From positions 1-5,666 of the forward strand of contig CALDHJ010000030.1 of NCBI GenBank assembly GCA_937941555.1: 5,666 nucleotides of DNA. Direction: 5' to 3'. A program made the position numbers and the translations under genes. This document shows, piece after piece, positions 1-5,666 of the stretch (within the stretch, counting starts at the first letter, position 1; the number at the start of each line of letters is the position of its first letter). Origin of the DNA: an uncultured Granulosicoccaceae bacterium. GTDB lineage: Bacteria; Pseudomonadota; Gammaproteobacteria; CALCKW01. The notes beneath the pieces are model-generated. The model did no database searches, was not told the DNA's origin, and worked only from the letters and a program-made list of their open reading frames with translations.

Positions 1-560
1 GCTCGAACCACAACGACATTCTCGCCCGATTTTTCGAATCCGGCGACATGGTCGCAGAGGCGGTCAGGCCCAGCCTGTCACCCAGCATGGACATTCAGGT
101 GTCGAGCAATTTCGAGCGCCTGCTGTTTGAGGCCTCCGGCCGAGATGCGGAGTTTGTGCGCCGTGCAATGGCGGCTTTTGGGGAGAATGGGGCCTACTCG
201 CTCGATACCGAGTCGATGGAGCGCGTGAACGCGCTGTTCAGCGGGGCACGCCTGAGCGACGATGAAACCCTGAATGAAATGGCATCGCTGTTCGCCAACA
301 CGGGGTACCTCATTGACCCACACTCGGCCATTGGTGTGTCGGCAGCGCGACAGTGTCAGCGACCGACGCACACGCCGATGGTGGCCTTGGCAACCGCGCA
401 CATCGCCAAGTTCCCGGATGCCGTTCAACGCGCAACCGCGCAACCGGCCGTATTGCCCACCCGCGCAGCGCACATCCTGGATGCGACAGAAAAGGTGGAA
501 TCGGTGACGGCTGATCTCGCCGCGGTTCAGGCCCATATCCGGGCGATGCAATCGCGCTAG
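1..560 (+). CDS. thrC: Threonine synthase, C-terminal part (5' end outside window)
   Basis: This is the C-terminal 185 residues of threonine synthase, the cytoplasmic PLP enzyme that converts O-phosphohomoserine to threonine and phosphate. The frame is open from position 3, so the ATG at 48 is an internal methionine and not the start. Recognisable family landmarks are SNHNDILARFFESGDM at the left edge (the conserved T/S-N-x-NDIL segment), LSPSMDIQVSSNFERLLFE about 25 residues later, the DPHSAIGV segment (usually DPHTAVG) and LATAHIAKFPDAV (usually ATAHPAKFPDAV). All belong to the long bacterial ThrC type of roughly 430-470 residues, so about 60% of the protein, including the PLP-binding lysine, lies upstream. 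The stop is TAG at 558-560. The usual proline of ATAHPAKF is isoleucine here, a mild departure. The next gene on this strand begins 197 bases on, so co-transcription with acnA is not indicated. Family assignment is very secure. Confidence 0.95.
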   Translation, partial: SNHNDILARFFESGDMVAEAVRPSLSPSMDIQVSSNFERLLFEASGRDAEFVRRAMAAFGENGAYSLDTESMERVNALFSGARLSDDETLNEMASLFANTGYLIDPHSAIGVSAARQCQRPTHTPMVALATAHIAKFPDAVQRATAQPAVLPTRAAHILDATEKVESVTADLAAVQAHIRAMQSR

Positions 561-567
561 GCCTGGA

Positions 568-604
568 GCGCGGCGCTGTCGCCGTGTCTAGCATGTACGT
601 GCTA
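568..604 (+). other. Two tandem small hairpins just after thrC
   Basis: The first stem pairs CGGCG (571-575) with CGCCG (580-584) around a CTGT loop. Adding G-U pairs it extends to 568-570 with 585-587. The second is the imperfect 16-base dyad TAGCATGTACGTGCTA (589-604), which in RNA gives a six-pair stem with one G-U pair and a GUAC loop. They begin eight bases after the thrC stop. Neither is followed by a T-run, so they do not look like a standard intrinsic terminator. They may mark or protect the 3' end of the thrC transcript, but short stems are common in GC-rich DNA and this is inference. Confidence 0.3.
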
Positions 605-652
605 CAACGACCTGGTGGCGAGTCCCGCGCGTCCGCCCGACATCGCACCGCG

Positions 653-661
653 TGATAAAAT
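653..661 (+). promoter_or_regulatory. Possible extended -10 promoter element for acnA
   Basis: TG-A-TAAAAT at 653-661 matches the extended -10 pattern TGnTATAAT with one mismatch in the hexamer. It stands out as an AT-rich patch in a GC-rich gap, about 97 bases before the acnA start. No acceptable -35 hexamer is seen 16-18 bases upstream, which an extended -10 can tolerate. The long leader and single-element evidence keep this tentative. Confidence 0.3.
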
Positions 662-744
662 GCTAGAGAAATTCGCGGTTGCTTCCACCGGGAGCGCCCG
701 TCCAATCCTGTGCGGCGACACTGCGTTCGCCGCTGGCACTCTCT

Positions 745-750
745 GGAGAA
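745..750 (+). promoter_or_regulatory. Ribosome binding site deciding the acnA start
   Basis: GGAGAA lies seven bases before the ATG at 758. It selects that codon over the in-frame ATG at 710, which would add 16 residues with no family counterpart and has no comparable site. Confidence 0.7.
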
Positions 751-757
751 TCCGCCA

Positions 758-3445
758 ATGCCCATCAAAGTCGGCACCGATGCGTCCCGCTCTCGACGCG
801 AATTGACCGTTGGCAGCAAAACGTACGCGTACTATTCGATTGCGGCGGCATCCGAGGCGGGGCACGGCGACTTTTCTCGGCTGCCGGCAGCGCTCAAAGT
901 CGTGTTGGAAAATCTGTTGCGGTATGAAGACGACGTGACCGTCAACCGCGACGACATCCGGGCCTTCGCCGACTGGGCAGCACAGGGTGGCAAGAGCAGC
1001 AACGAAATTGCGTACCGACCCGCGCGCGTGTTGATGCAGGATTTCACCGGTGTCCCCGCGGTCGTCGATCTCGCAGCCATGCGCGATGCCGTCGTGGCCC
1101 TCGGCGGCAACCCGGAGCAGATCAACCCCCTCACACCGGTCGACCTCGTGATCGATCACTCGGTGATGGTCGATGAATTCGGTAACCCCCGCGCGTTTCA
1201 GGCCAACGTTGAGCGTGAGTACGAGCGAAATGGCGAACGTTACGCCTTCCTGAAATGGGGTCAGGGTGCGTTCGACAACTTCCGTGTTGTGCCACCGGGC
1301 ACCGGCATCTGTCACCAAGTCAACCTCGAGTACCTCGGGCAGACCGTCTGGACCGACACCGATCAGAACGGGGTCGAAGTCGCCTACCCCGACACCCTGG
1401 TCGGTACCGACTCGCATACGACGATGGTCAACGGTCTCGCGATCCTCGGTTGGGGCGTCGGTGGCATCGAGGCTGAGGCTGCGATGTTGGGGCAGCCGGT
1501 GTCGATGCTGATTCCCGAGGTCATCGGTTTCCGGCTAACAGGCAAAATGATCGAGGGTGTGACCGCGACGGACCTGGTGTTGCGTGTTGTTGAGATGCTT
1601 CGAGAGCGGGGTGTTGTTGGTAAATTCGTCGAATTCTACGGTGAGGGCCTCGACCACCTGCCGTTGGCAGATCGGGCGACAATTGCAAACATGGCCCCGG
1701 AATACGGTGCGACCTGTGGCTTCTTCCCGGTTGACGGCGAATCGCTCCGGTACCTGCGCGTATCCGGGCGCGATGAAGAGCGTATTGCCCTGGTCGAAGC
1801 CTACGCCAAGGCAAACGGTCTGTGGCGCGACGCCGACTACGATCCAATCTACACCGATACTCTGCAGCTCGATATGGGTGAAGTGGTGCCGGCCATATCC
1901 GGGCCGAAGCGCCCGCAGGATCGCATTGATCTCGCAGACGCTGCATCGACATTCGTGTCCCACATGGCAAGCGAGTTCAAGCGTCCACTCGACAAGGAAG
2001 TGCCCGTCGATGGCAAGGACTACAGCCTGAGCTCCGGCAAAGTGGTGATTGCGGCGATCACGTCCTGCACCAATACATCCAACCCCTACGTGATGGTGGC
2101 GGCCGGTTTGGTCGCTCGCAAGGCACGTGCCTTGGGACTGACCCGCAAAGACTGGGTCAAGACAAGCCTGGCTCCTGGATCGCAGGTGGTGTCCGAATAC
2201 CTTGAGCGTGCCGGTTTGCAAGAGGACCTCGACGCGCTGGGCTTCAATCTAGTGGGCTACGGCTGCACGACCTGTATCGGAAACTCTGGCCCTTTGCCCG
2301 CTGAAATCAGCAAGGCGATCAACGAAGGTGACCTGGTGGCGGCTGCGGTGTTGTCGGGTAACCGAAATTTTGAAGGACGTGTCAACCCGGATGTGCGAGC
2401 CAACTACCTCGCCAGTCCGCCGCTGTGCGTGGCTTATGCGATTGCAGGTGACATGAACATCGACTTCAACGGTGTCATTGCGCAAACGCCAGACGGCCAG
2501 GATGTCAGTCTCAAGGATCTCTGGCCGAGTGCACAGGAAGTCGCGGAAATTGTTGAGAAGACAGTGACGCGGGATGCGTTTCAGGCGAAGTATGCGGACG
2601 TGTTCAAGGGGGATGATAACTGGCGATCAGTCGATGGCGGCACGGGCATGACCTACAGCTGGCCCTCGGCATCGACCTACGTGCAAAACCCGCCGTATTT
2701 TCAGGGCATGACGGCAGACGCAGGTGTAATCGAAGACATCAGTGGTGCGCGGGTGCTGGCTGTGCTGGCCGACTCCGTGACAACCGACCACATCTCGCCT
2801 GCGGGCAGCTTCAAGCCAGAGCACCCGGCAGGCCAGTACCTGCTCGATCACCAGGTGCCGCACCGCGAGTTCAATTCGTACGGGTCTCGGCGTGGCAATC
2901 ACGAAGTGATGATGCGAGGCACCTTCGCCAATATCCGCATCAAGAACGAAATGCTTGACGGTGTGGAAGGCGGTTACACCAAAGGGCCGGATGGGACTCA
3001 GATGTCGATCTACGACGCGGCGATGGCCCATGTTGGCAATGGCACACCACTGGTAGTCGTCGCCGGAAAAGAGTACGGCACCGGATCATCGCGAGACTGG
3101 GCTGCCAAGGGCACGGCCTTGCTGGGTGTCAGGGCTGTCATAGCAGAGAGCTTCGAGCGCATTCACCGATCCAACCTGGTTGGCATGGGCGTGGTGCCTC
3201 TGGAGTTTACTGACGGAGAGACGCGCCAGTCACTTGGGCTTGTCGGCGACGAGACGATCGACGTCAGTGGGCTCAGCGGAGACCTGTCGCCTCGGGACCG
3301 GGTCAAGGCAACCATCACCTACGCAGACGGTTCCACGCGCGAGACTGCGCTCTTGTGTCGCATCGATACCGAAGTGGAAATCGACTATGTGAAGAACGGC
3401 GGTGTGTTGCACTACGTCTTGCGCAATCTCGCTGGCGCGGCCTGA
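758..3445 (+). CDS. acnA: Aconitate hydratase A (aconitase, AcnA/IRP1 type)
   Basis: This 895-residue cytoplasmic enzyme interconverts citrate and isocitrate through cis-aconitate in the TCA cycle and glyoxylate shunt. Its length fits the AcnA/IRP1 family (E. coli AcnA is 891). The three [4Fe-4S] cluster ligands are visible: Cys437 in [12 protein letters not shown], and Cys503 and Cys506 in [13 protein letters not shown]. Other landmarks are [20 protein letters not shown] and [20 protein letters not shown] in the N-terminal half, [27 protein letters not shown] (Asp677-His678) at the start of the swivelling C-terminal domain, and [11 protein letters not shown], where Ser777 corresponds to the catalytic serine and Arg779 to the substrate-binding arginine. 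The order, with the swivel domain at the C-terminus, is that of AcnA rather than AcnB. The start at 758 is set by GGAGAA and by homology. The frame is intact, with no insertions or missing key residues. Members of this family can bind mRNA when they lose their cluster; that is family knowledge and not shown here. Confidence 0.98.
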   Translation: MPIKVGTDASRSRRELTVGSKTYAYYSIAAASEAGHGDFSRLPAALKVVLENLLRYEDDVTVNRDDIRAFADWAAQGGKSSNEIAYRPARVLMQDFTGVPAVVDLAAMRDAVVALGGNPEQINPLTPVDLVIDHSVMVDEFGNPRAFQANVEREYERNGERYAFLKWGQGAFDNFRVVPPGTGICHQVNLEYLGQTVWTDTDQNGVEVAYPDTLVGTDSHTTMVNGLAILGWGVGGIEAEAAMLGQPVSMLIPEVIGFRLTGKMIEGVTATDLVLRVVEMLRERGVVGKFVEFYGEGLDHLPLADRATIANMAPEYGATCGFFPVDGESLRYLRVSGRDEERIALVEAYAKANGLWRDADYDPIYTDTLQLDMGEVVPAISGPKRPQDRIDLADAASTFVSHMASEFKRPLDKEVPVDGKDYSLSSGKVVIAAITSCTNTSNPYVMVAAGLVARKARALGLTRKDWVKTSLAPGSQVVSEYLERAGLQEDLDALGFNLVGYGCTTCIGNSGPLPAEISKAINEGDLVAAAVLSGNRNFEGRVNPDVRANYLASPPLCVAYAIAGDMNIDFNGVIAQTPDGQDVSLKDLWPSAQEVAEIVEKTVTRDAFQAKYADVFKGDDNWRSVDGGTGMTYSWPSASTYVQNPPYFQGMTADAGVIEDISGARVLAVLADSVTTDHISPAGSFKPEHPAGQYLLDHQVPHREFNSYGSRRGNHEVMMRGTFANIRIKNEMLDGVEGGYTKGPDGTQMSIYDAAMAHVGNGTPLVVVAGKEYGTGSSRDWAAKGTALLGVRAVIAESFERIHRSNLVGMGVVPLEFTDGETRQSLGLVGDETIDVSGLSGDLSPRDRVKATITYADGSTRETALLCRIDTEVEIDYVKNGGVLHYVLRNLAGAA

Positions 3446-3642
3446 TAACGCTCGGCTGTCATCGGACACCAATCTGTTTCGGCTCAGGCTTTTTACGTAT
3501 CTGTCGCATAGCTGAAATGGGGCAGGATTGGCGTTGCCATCCTCTCGCATCGATTGGCGACACGCGGTATCGTTAGCACTCGAGCTGGCGAGTGCTGGCG
3601 TTGGGTAACCGGGCCTGCGGGCCGTGCGAATCAGAGGGTGGG
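3446..3642. other. Gap between acnA and the exported-protein gene
   Basis: Apart from the hairpin at 3571-3600, this 197-base gap shows only a T-rich patch (CTTTTTA around 3489-3495). The only stem near it is the four-pair TGTC/GACA (3457-3460 with 3465-3468), which is too weak and too far away to make a convincing acnA terminator. A TTGCCA hexamer at 3534-3539 resembles a -35 box, but no suitable -10 lies 16-18 bases downstream. No gene is seen here. Confidence 0.5.
3571..3600 (+). promoter_or_regulatory. CIRCE-like inverted repeat / 12-pair hairpin between acnA and the exported-protein gene
   Basis: AGCACTCG (3575-3582) and CGAGTGCT (3589-3596) form a perfect 8-base inverted repeat around AGCTGG. 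Read as a CIRCE operator (TTAGCACTC-N9-GAGTGCTAA, bound by the heat-shock repressor HrcA), it matches 16 of 18 arm positions: TTAGCACTC (3573-3581) and GAGTGCT (3590-3596). It has GG instead of the final AA and a spacer of 8 rather than 9. As RNA, positions 3571-3582 pair fully with 3589-3600, 12 pairs including two G-U, with a six-base loop. It lies 125 bases after the acnA stop and 42 bases before the next start. No T-run follows on either strand, so it is not a classical intrinsic terminator. The repeat is certain; its function (operator, mRNA 3'-end structure or leader hairpin) is not. Confidence 0.45.
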
Positions 3643-4086
3643 ATGGGCAGAGTGCGGGAAGTGGTGTGTGGTGTGATCGGCGTTGCGCTGCTCGGTTCGA
3701 TGTCGATTGCCCACGCCGATTGGCGTGTGTTTTCCGACGCAGCCGGAGCTGCCTCGATCCGGTCACTTGACACGACGCTGTCTGTCGGACTGGTTCTCGA
3801 TTGCACACGCGACGTTACCCTGGTCACGCAGGATGCGTTTCCACCGGGAAATTCCGGTTTGTCCGGCACCTATGACAATGGACTGAAATTCGTGGTCGAG
3901 GCACGCGTGCCGCAACAGGAACCGCATACGGTGTCCTTGGCACGGTCCGATCAGCGAGACGCGTTCATCCGCGGCTTGACCAACCGACACCACTTGACAC
4001 TGGTTGACCCGAACGGGCGCTCACACACCTTCGAGCTGGCGGGATTTGGTGCGCTGTGGCGCGCCACGTGCTCGAGCACCGGCTGA
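3643..4086 (+). CDS. Small exported protein with two cysteines, family unknown
   Basis: I do not recognise this 147-residue protein. It opens with a clear Sec signal peptide: basic MGRVRE, a hydrophobic core VVCGVIGVALLGSMSI, then AHA before Asp26, leaving a mature part of about 122 residues. Cys9 is in the core without a lipobox, so it is probably not a lipoprotein. The mature part has two cysteines, Cys54 (LVLDCTRDV) and Cys143 (RATCSSTG), well placed to form a disulfide in the periplasm. The layout, an early cysteine strand and a final FELAGFGALWRATC strand, resembles small secreted beta-rich proteins such as VasI-like or invasion-associated-locus-B-like proteins. That is an impression of pattern, not an assignment. 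The ATG at 3643 has GAGGG four bases upstream and begins the signal peptide exactly. An upstream in-frame ATG/CTG region would add 17 unlikely residues overlapping the hairpin. The gene is convergent with its right neighbour. Confidence 0.72.
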   Translation: MGRVREVVCGVIGVALLGSMSIAHADWRVFSDAAGAASIRSLDTTLSVGLVLDCTRDVTLVTQDAFPPGNSGLSGTYDNGLKFVVEARVPQQEPHTVSLARSDQRDAFIRGLTNRHHLTLVDPNGRSHTFELAGFGALWRATCSSTG

Positions 4087-4111
4087 AAAGCCAACGAAAG
4101 TCGGGTCAGCC
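4081..4111. repeat. Inverted repeat joining two convergent stop codons
   Basis: GGCTGA (4081-4086) and TCAGCC (4106-4111) are exact inverted copies separated by 19 bases. Each contains one of the two convergent stop codons, TGA on the plus strand and TCA (TGA on the minus strand). A nested stem GGCT/AGCC (4081-4084 with 4089-4092) with a GAAA loop competes with it. No T-runs flank it, so a bidirectional terminator is only a weak possibility. Confidence 0.3.
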
Positions 4112-5044
4112 TCTGAGTGGGATATACAGCTCGGTCAGCAATTCGTGGCGCGGTGTGTGGGCGGGATCGTTTACGTAAATTTCAATACCGACTGACGCCT
4201 TGTGCGGCTTTCGTTTGTGGTGCCGCACCCAACCCATGGCGGTGGCCCAGCTGTTCCCCAAGTGCTCGTAAGCGCCCGTGTGGTCGAAGCGCGCACAGTG
4301 GAAGGCCGCCCGGGTGCCAACCTGATAGGTCGCGACCTCGCGTCGCGGTGTGTCTTCTATCGGGATGCCGATCAACATGCGATGCCGATCGTTTTTCAGA
4401 TCGGCGAGGCGGTAGTCGCAAAACGGCTGGCCCGCAATGCCGAGTTTTTCTGCGTCGATCAGCGCGGCCATGGCGGTGTAGTGCGTTTCCATCGCCGCGG
4501 GGATGTCGCTCATTAAAAGTTCGACTTCGACGCCCAGGTACGTTAGTTCCGGCAGCGTCTGTTCGCCCTTGAAGTCGACGCGGCTGGCGACAGAGTCCGT
4601 CTCGGCAAGCTCCTTGAGCATGCGCAGTCCGCGCTCATAGTCCATGCCGACGTATCGCTTGATGTTCGGAATCATGAAAAACAGGAAAAACGGCATGCTG
4701 GAATGCATGTGCCAGGTCACTTTACAGCGTGACTCACCAAGCGATTCGAATTCGAACCGGACATCCGCCTGGCTCTTGAAGGGTTTGACGAACTGCAGGT
4801 CGCAGTCGAGTCGACCGTCCGTTGCGTCGACGAGGGTTATCTTTCCGGAACCGATGCGCTCGCCGTTCCAGCTGTAGCCGCTACCGACCGCGGCAGTGTC
4901 GCCAAAATACGCAAGTTGGCATTCTGGCTCCTGGACTGTCCAGGGGCTCCAGTCGGGCCACCGCCTGAAATCCGTGATCAGGGCCCTGGCGGTCTCGATC
5001 GGTGCGTCGATCTGCGTTGATCGTTTGAGGTCGTATTTAGGCAT
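4106..5044 (-). CDS. SRPBCC domain fused to a GyrI/AraC-effector-binding-like domain
   Basis: This 312-residue, probably cytoplasmic protein has two recognisable parts. Residues 1-150 look like an SRPBCC (polyketide cyclase/START-like) fold: KRSTQIDAPIETARALITDF, the tryptophan cluster RRWPDWSPW (Trp29, Trp32, Trp35), then alternating strands and the long C-terminal helix ending in DYERGLRMLKELAE. Such folds enclose a hydrophobic ligand. Residues 155-312 look like a GyrI-like or AraC effector-binding domain: an opening TYLGVEVELL strand, DHTGAYEHLGNSWATAMGWV, and the characteristic ending GIEIYVNDPAHTPRHELLTELYIPL with Glu288 as the conserved ligand-pocket acid. There is no helix-turn-helix, so it is not itself a regulator of AraC or MerR type. 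This two-domain fusion occurs in uncharacterised bacterial proteins; its ligand is unknown. FFLFFMIP (119-126) is hydrophobic but too short and polar-flanked to be a clear membrane span. The start at 5044 is chosen over 5068 because of the ribosome binding site between them. Confidence 0.85.
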   Translation of the reverse strand: MPKYDLKRSTQIDAPIETARALITDFRRWPDWSPWTVQEPECQLAYFGDTAAVGSGYSWNGERIGSGKITLVDATDGRLDCDLQFVKPFKSQADVRFEFESLGESRCKVTWHMHSSMPFFLFFMIPNIKRYVGMDYERGLRMLKELAETDSVASRVDFKGEQTLPELTYLGVEVELLMSDIPAAMETHYTAMAALIDAEKLGIAGQPFCDYRLADLKNDRHRMLIGIPIEDTPRREVATYQVGTRAAFHCARFDHTGAYEHLGNSWATAMGWVRHHKRKPHKASVGIEIYVNDPAHTPRHELLTELYIPLRG

Positions 5045-5210
5045 GGGAAGGATCCTCGCGTTTGACACACCGGGTCGTATTCGCCTGCAACGCGGTGCCT
5101 GATCGACACCGGCTCCCGGTTCGGTCGTGTGGGTGCGATTCAGAGTTGTACAACGGCGTCCCCCCGGAGGACGATATGCCCATCACCGTTGAGACATCAC
5201 AAACCCGAAT
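5045..5210. other. Gap between permease and SRPBCC gene, with palindrome and stem-loop
   Basis: This 166-base gap lies between two minus-strand genes. It contains the perfect 10-base palindrome GTTGTACAAC (5145-5154). It also has a stem-loop in which ACCGG (5108-5112) pairs with CCGGT (5116-5120) and outer CGAC (5104-5107) with GTCG (5124-5127), leaving a three-base bulge. Neither is followed by a T-run. The palindrome lies about 100 bases upstream of the SRPBCC start, where an operator could be, but no clear -35/-10 pair for that gene is visible. Confidence 0.35.
5053..5057 (-). promoter_or_regulatory. Ribosome binding site deciding the SRPBCC gene start
   Basis: On the minus strand GAGGA sits eight bases before the ATG at 5044. 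An upstream in-frame ATG at 5068 would put this site inside the coding sequence and add eight residues before the domain begins, so 5044 is preferred. Confidence 0.65.
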
Positions 5211-5666
5211 CTAACGCCCGCGCTGTCTCGGGTCCAGTGCGTCGCGCAATCCGTCGCCCAGGTAATTCACCGACAGCACGGTCAGCGATATCGCAAGTCC
5301 GGGCCAGATAACGCGTTCGGGCGAGAGCGTGATGAACGCTGTTGCATCATTCAACAGCCGTCCCCAGGTCGGGAAGTCGGACGGGAATCCGAGTCCGAGA
5401 AAGCTCAGAGCCGACTCGGTGATGATGGCGTTTGCAATACCGAGCGTGGCCGACACCATGATCGGACTCAGAATATTGGGCATGACGTGGCGCGTGATGA
5501 TACGCGAGGACTTGGTTCCGACGCTCTTTGCGGCCTGTACGAACTCACGTTCCTTGATGGCAAGCACGTCACCGCGCACGATGCGCGCTGTCTGCATCCA
5601 ACTGGTGATGCCGATGACGAACACAATCAGCATGAAGATACCTGCCTCGGGCCCGAATGCAGATCG
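5211..5666 (-). CDS. Peptide/nickel-type ABC transporter permease, DppC/OppC family, C-terminal half (5' end outside window)
   Basis: The 151 visible residues are the C-terminal half of an inner-membrane permease of a binding-protein-dependent ABC importer, in the DppC/OppC group that takes up di- and oligopeptides (some members nickel). The frame stays open to the window edge beyond the methionine at 5633, so that codon is internal. Visible features, in order, are a membrane span (MLIVFVIGITSWMQTARIV), the cytoplasmic EAA loop that docks onto the ATPase (EFVQAAKSVGTKSSRIITRH then VMPN, about 5478-5546), a second span with the family phrase ESALSFLGLG, WGRLLNDA, a last span (VIWPGLAISLTVLSVNYLG), and the hallmark ending GDGLRDALDPR. 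Full-length members have about 280-300 residues with six spans, so the first half is missing. No ATPase gene follows on its downstream side, so any dppD/dppF partners must lie elsewhere. The substrate cannot be read from the sequence. Confidence 0.93.
   Translation of the reverse strand, partial: RSAFGPEAGIFMLIVFVIGITSWMQTARIVRGDVLAIKEREFVQAAKSVGTKSSRIITRHVMPNILSPIMVSATLGIANAIITESALSFLGLGFPSDFPTWGRLLNDATAFITLSPERVIWPGLAISLTVLSVNYLGDGLRDALDPRQRGR

Noticed and set aside
78..551. Minus-strand open frame opposite thrC
   Set aside because: It mirrors conserved threonine synthase codons; the sense frame is unambiguous.
710..757. Upstream extension of acnA to an ATG at 710
   Set aside because: The 16 extra residues match nothing at the N-terminus of the family, and a good ribosome site precedes the ATG at 758.
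602..1417. 271-codon open frame on the minus strand, across the 5' part of acnA
   Set aside because: It lies opposite a fully conserved aconitase sequence and its translation resembles no family; long antisense frames are expected in GC-rich coding DNA.
1535..2221. 228-codon open frame on the minus strand inside acnA
   Set aside because: Same reason: a shadow of aconitase codons, with no ribosome site or recognisable domain.
3457..3495. Possible intrinsic terminator after acnA (TGTC/GACA stem and later T-run)
   Set aside because: The stem has only four pairs and the T-run begins about 20 bases beyond it, so the two do not form one element.
4117..4572. Plus-strand open frame of 151 codons opposite the SRPBCC gene
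   Set aside because: It is antisense to a protein with two recognisable domains and has no family resemblance of its own.

Overview
The window reads as ordinary chromosomal core and accessory DNA from a fairly GC-rich (by eye about 60%) bacterium, most likely a member of the Pseudomonadota. The main evidence is the threonine synthase tail and the AcnA-type aconitase, both of which closely resemble alpha- and gammaproteobacterial proteins. I cannot settle the class from this sequence alone.

Layout, left to right. Positions 1-560 (+) hold the C-terminal part of threonine synthase (thrC), cut by the left edge. A 197-base gap follows, with two small hairpins just after thrC and a possible extended -10 promoter. 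Positions 758-3445 (+) hold a complete aconitase A (acnA) with all three iron-sulfur cysteines and the catalytic serine motif. A second 197-base gap contains a striking hairpin whose sequence is close to the CIRCE heat-shock operator. Positions 3643-4086 (+) encode a small exported protein with two cysteines and no confident family. It converges, with only 19 bases between stop codons, on a minus-strand gene (4106-5044) for a two-domain protein: an SRPBCC (START-like) lipid or ligand-binding domain fused to a GyrI/AraC-effector-binding-like domain. A 166-base gap follows, with a perfect palindrome and a stem-loop. At 5211-5666 (-) lies the C-terminal half of a DppC/OppC-type peptide ABC transporter permease, cut by the right edge.

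Functionally, thrC (last step of threonine synthesis) and acnA (TCA cycle and glyoxylate shunt) are housekeeping genes that share a strand but show no clear co-transcription. The right half joins solute uptake, an intracellular ligand-binding protein and a small periplasmic protein, with no evident shared pathway. I found no convincing new biological system. The items most worth checking are the CIRCE-like hairpin after acnA, whose deviations from CIRCE preserve RNA pairing rather than DNA symmetry, and the unassigned exported protein just downstream. No tRNA, rRNA, insertion sequence or CRISPR array was seen.
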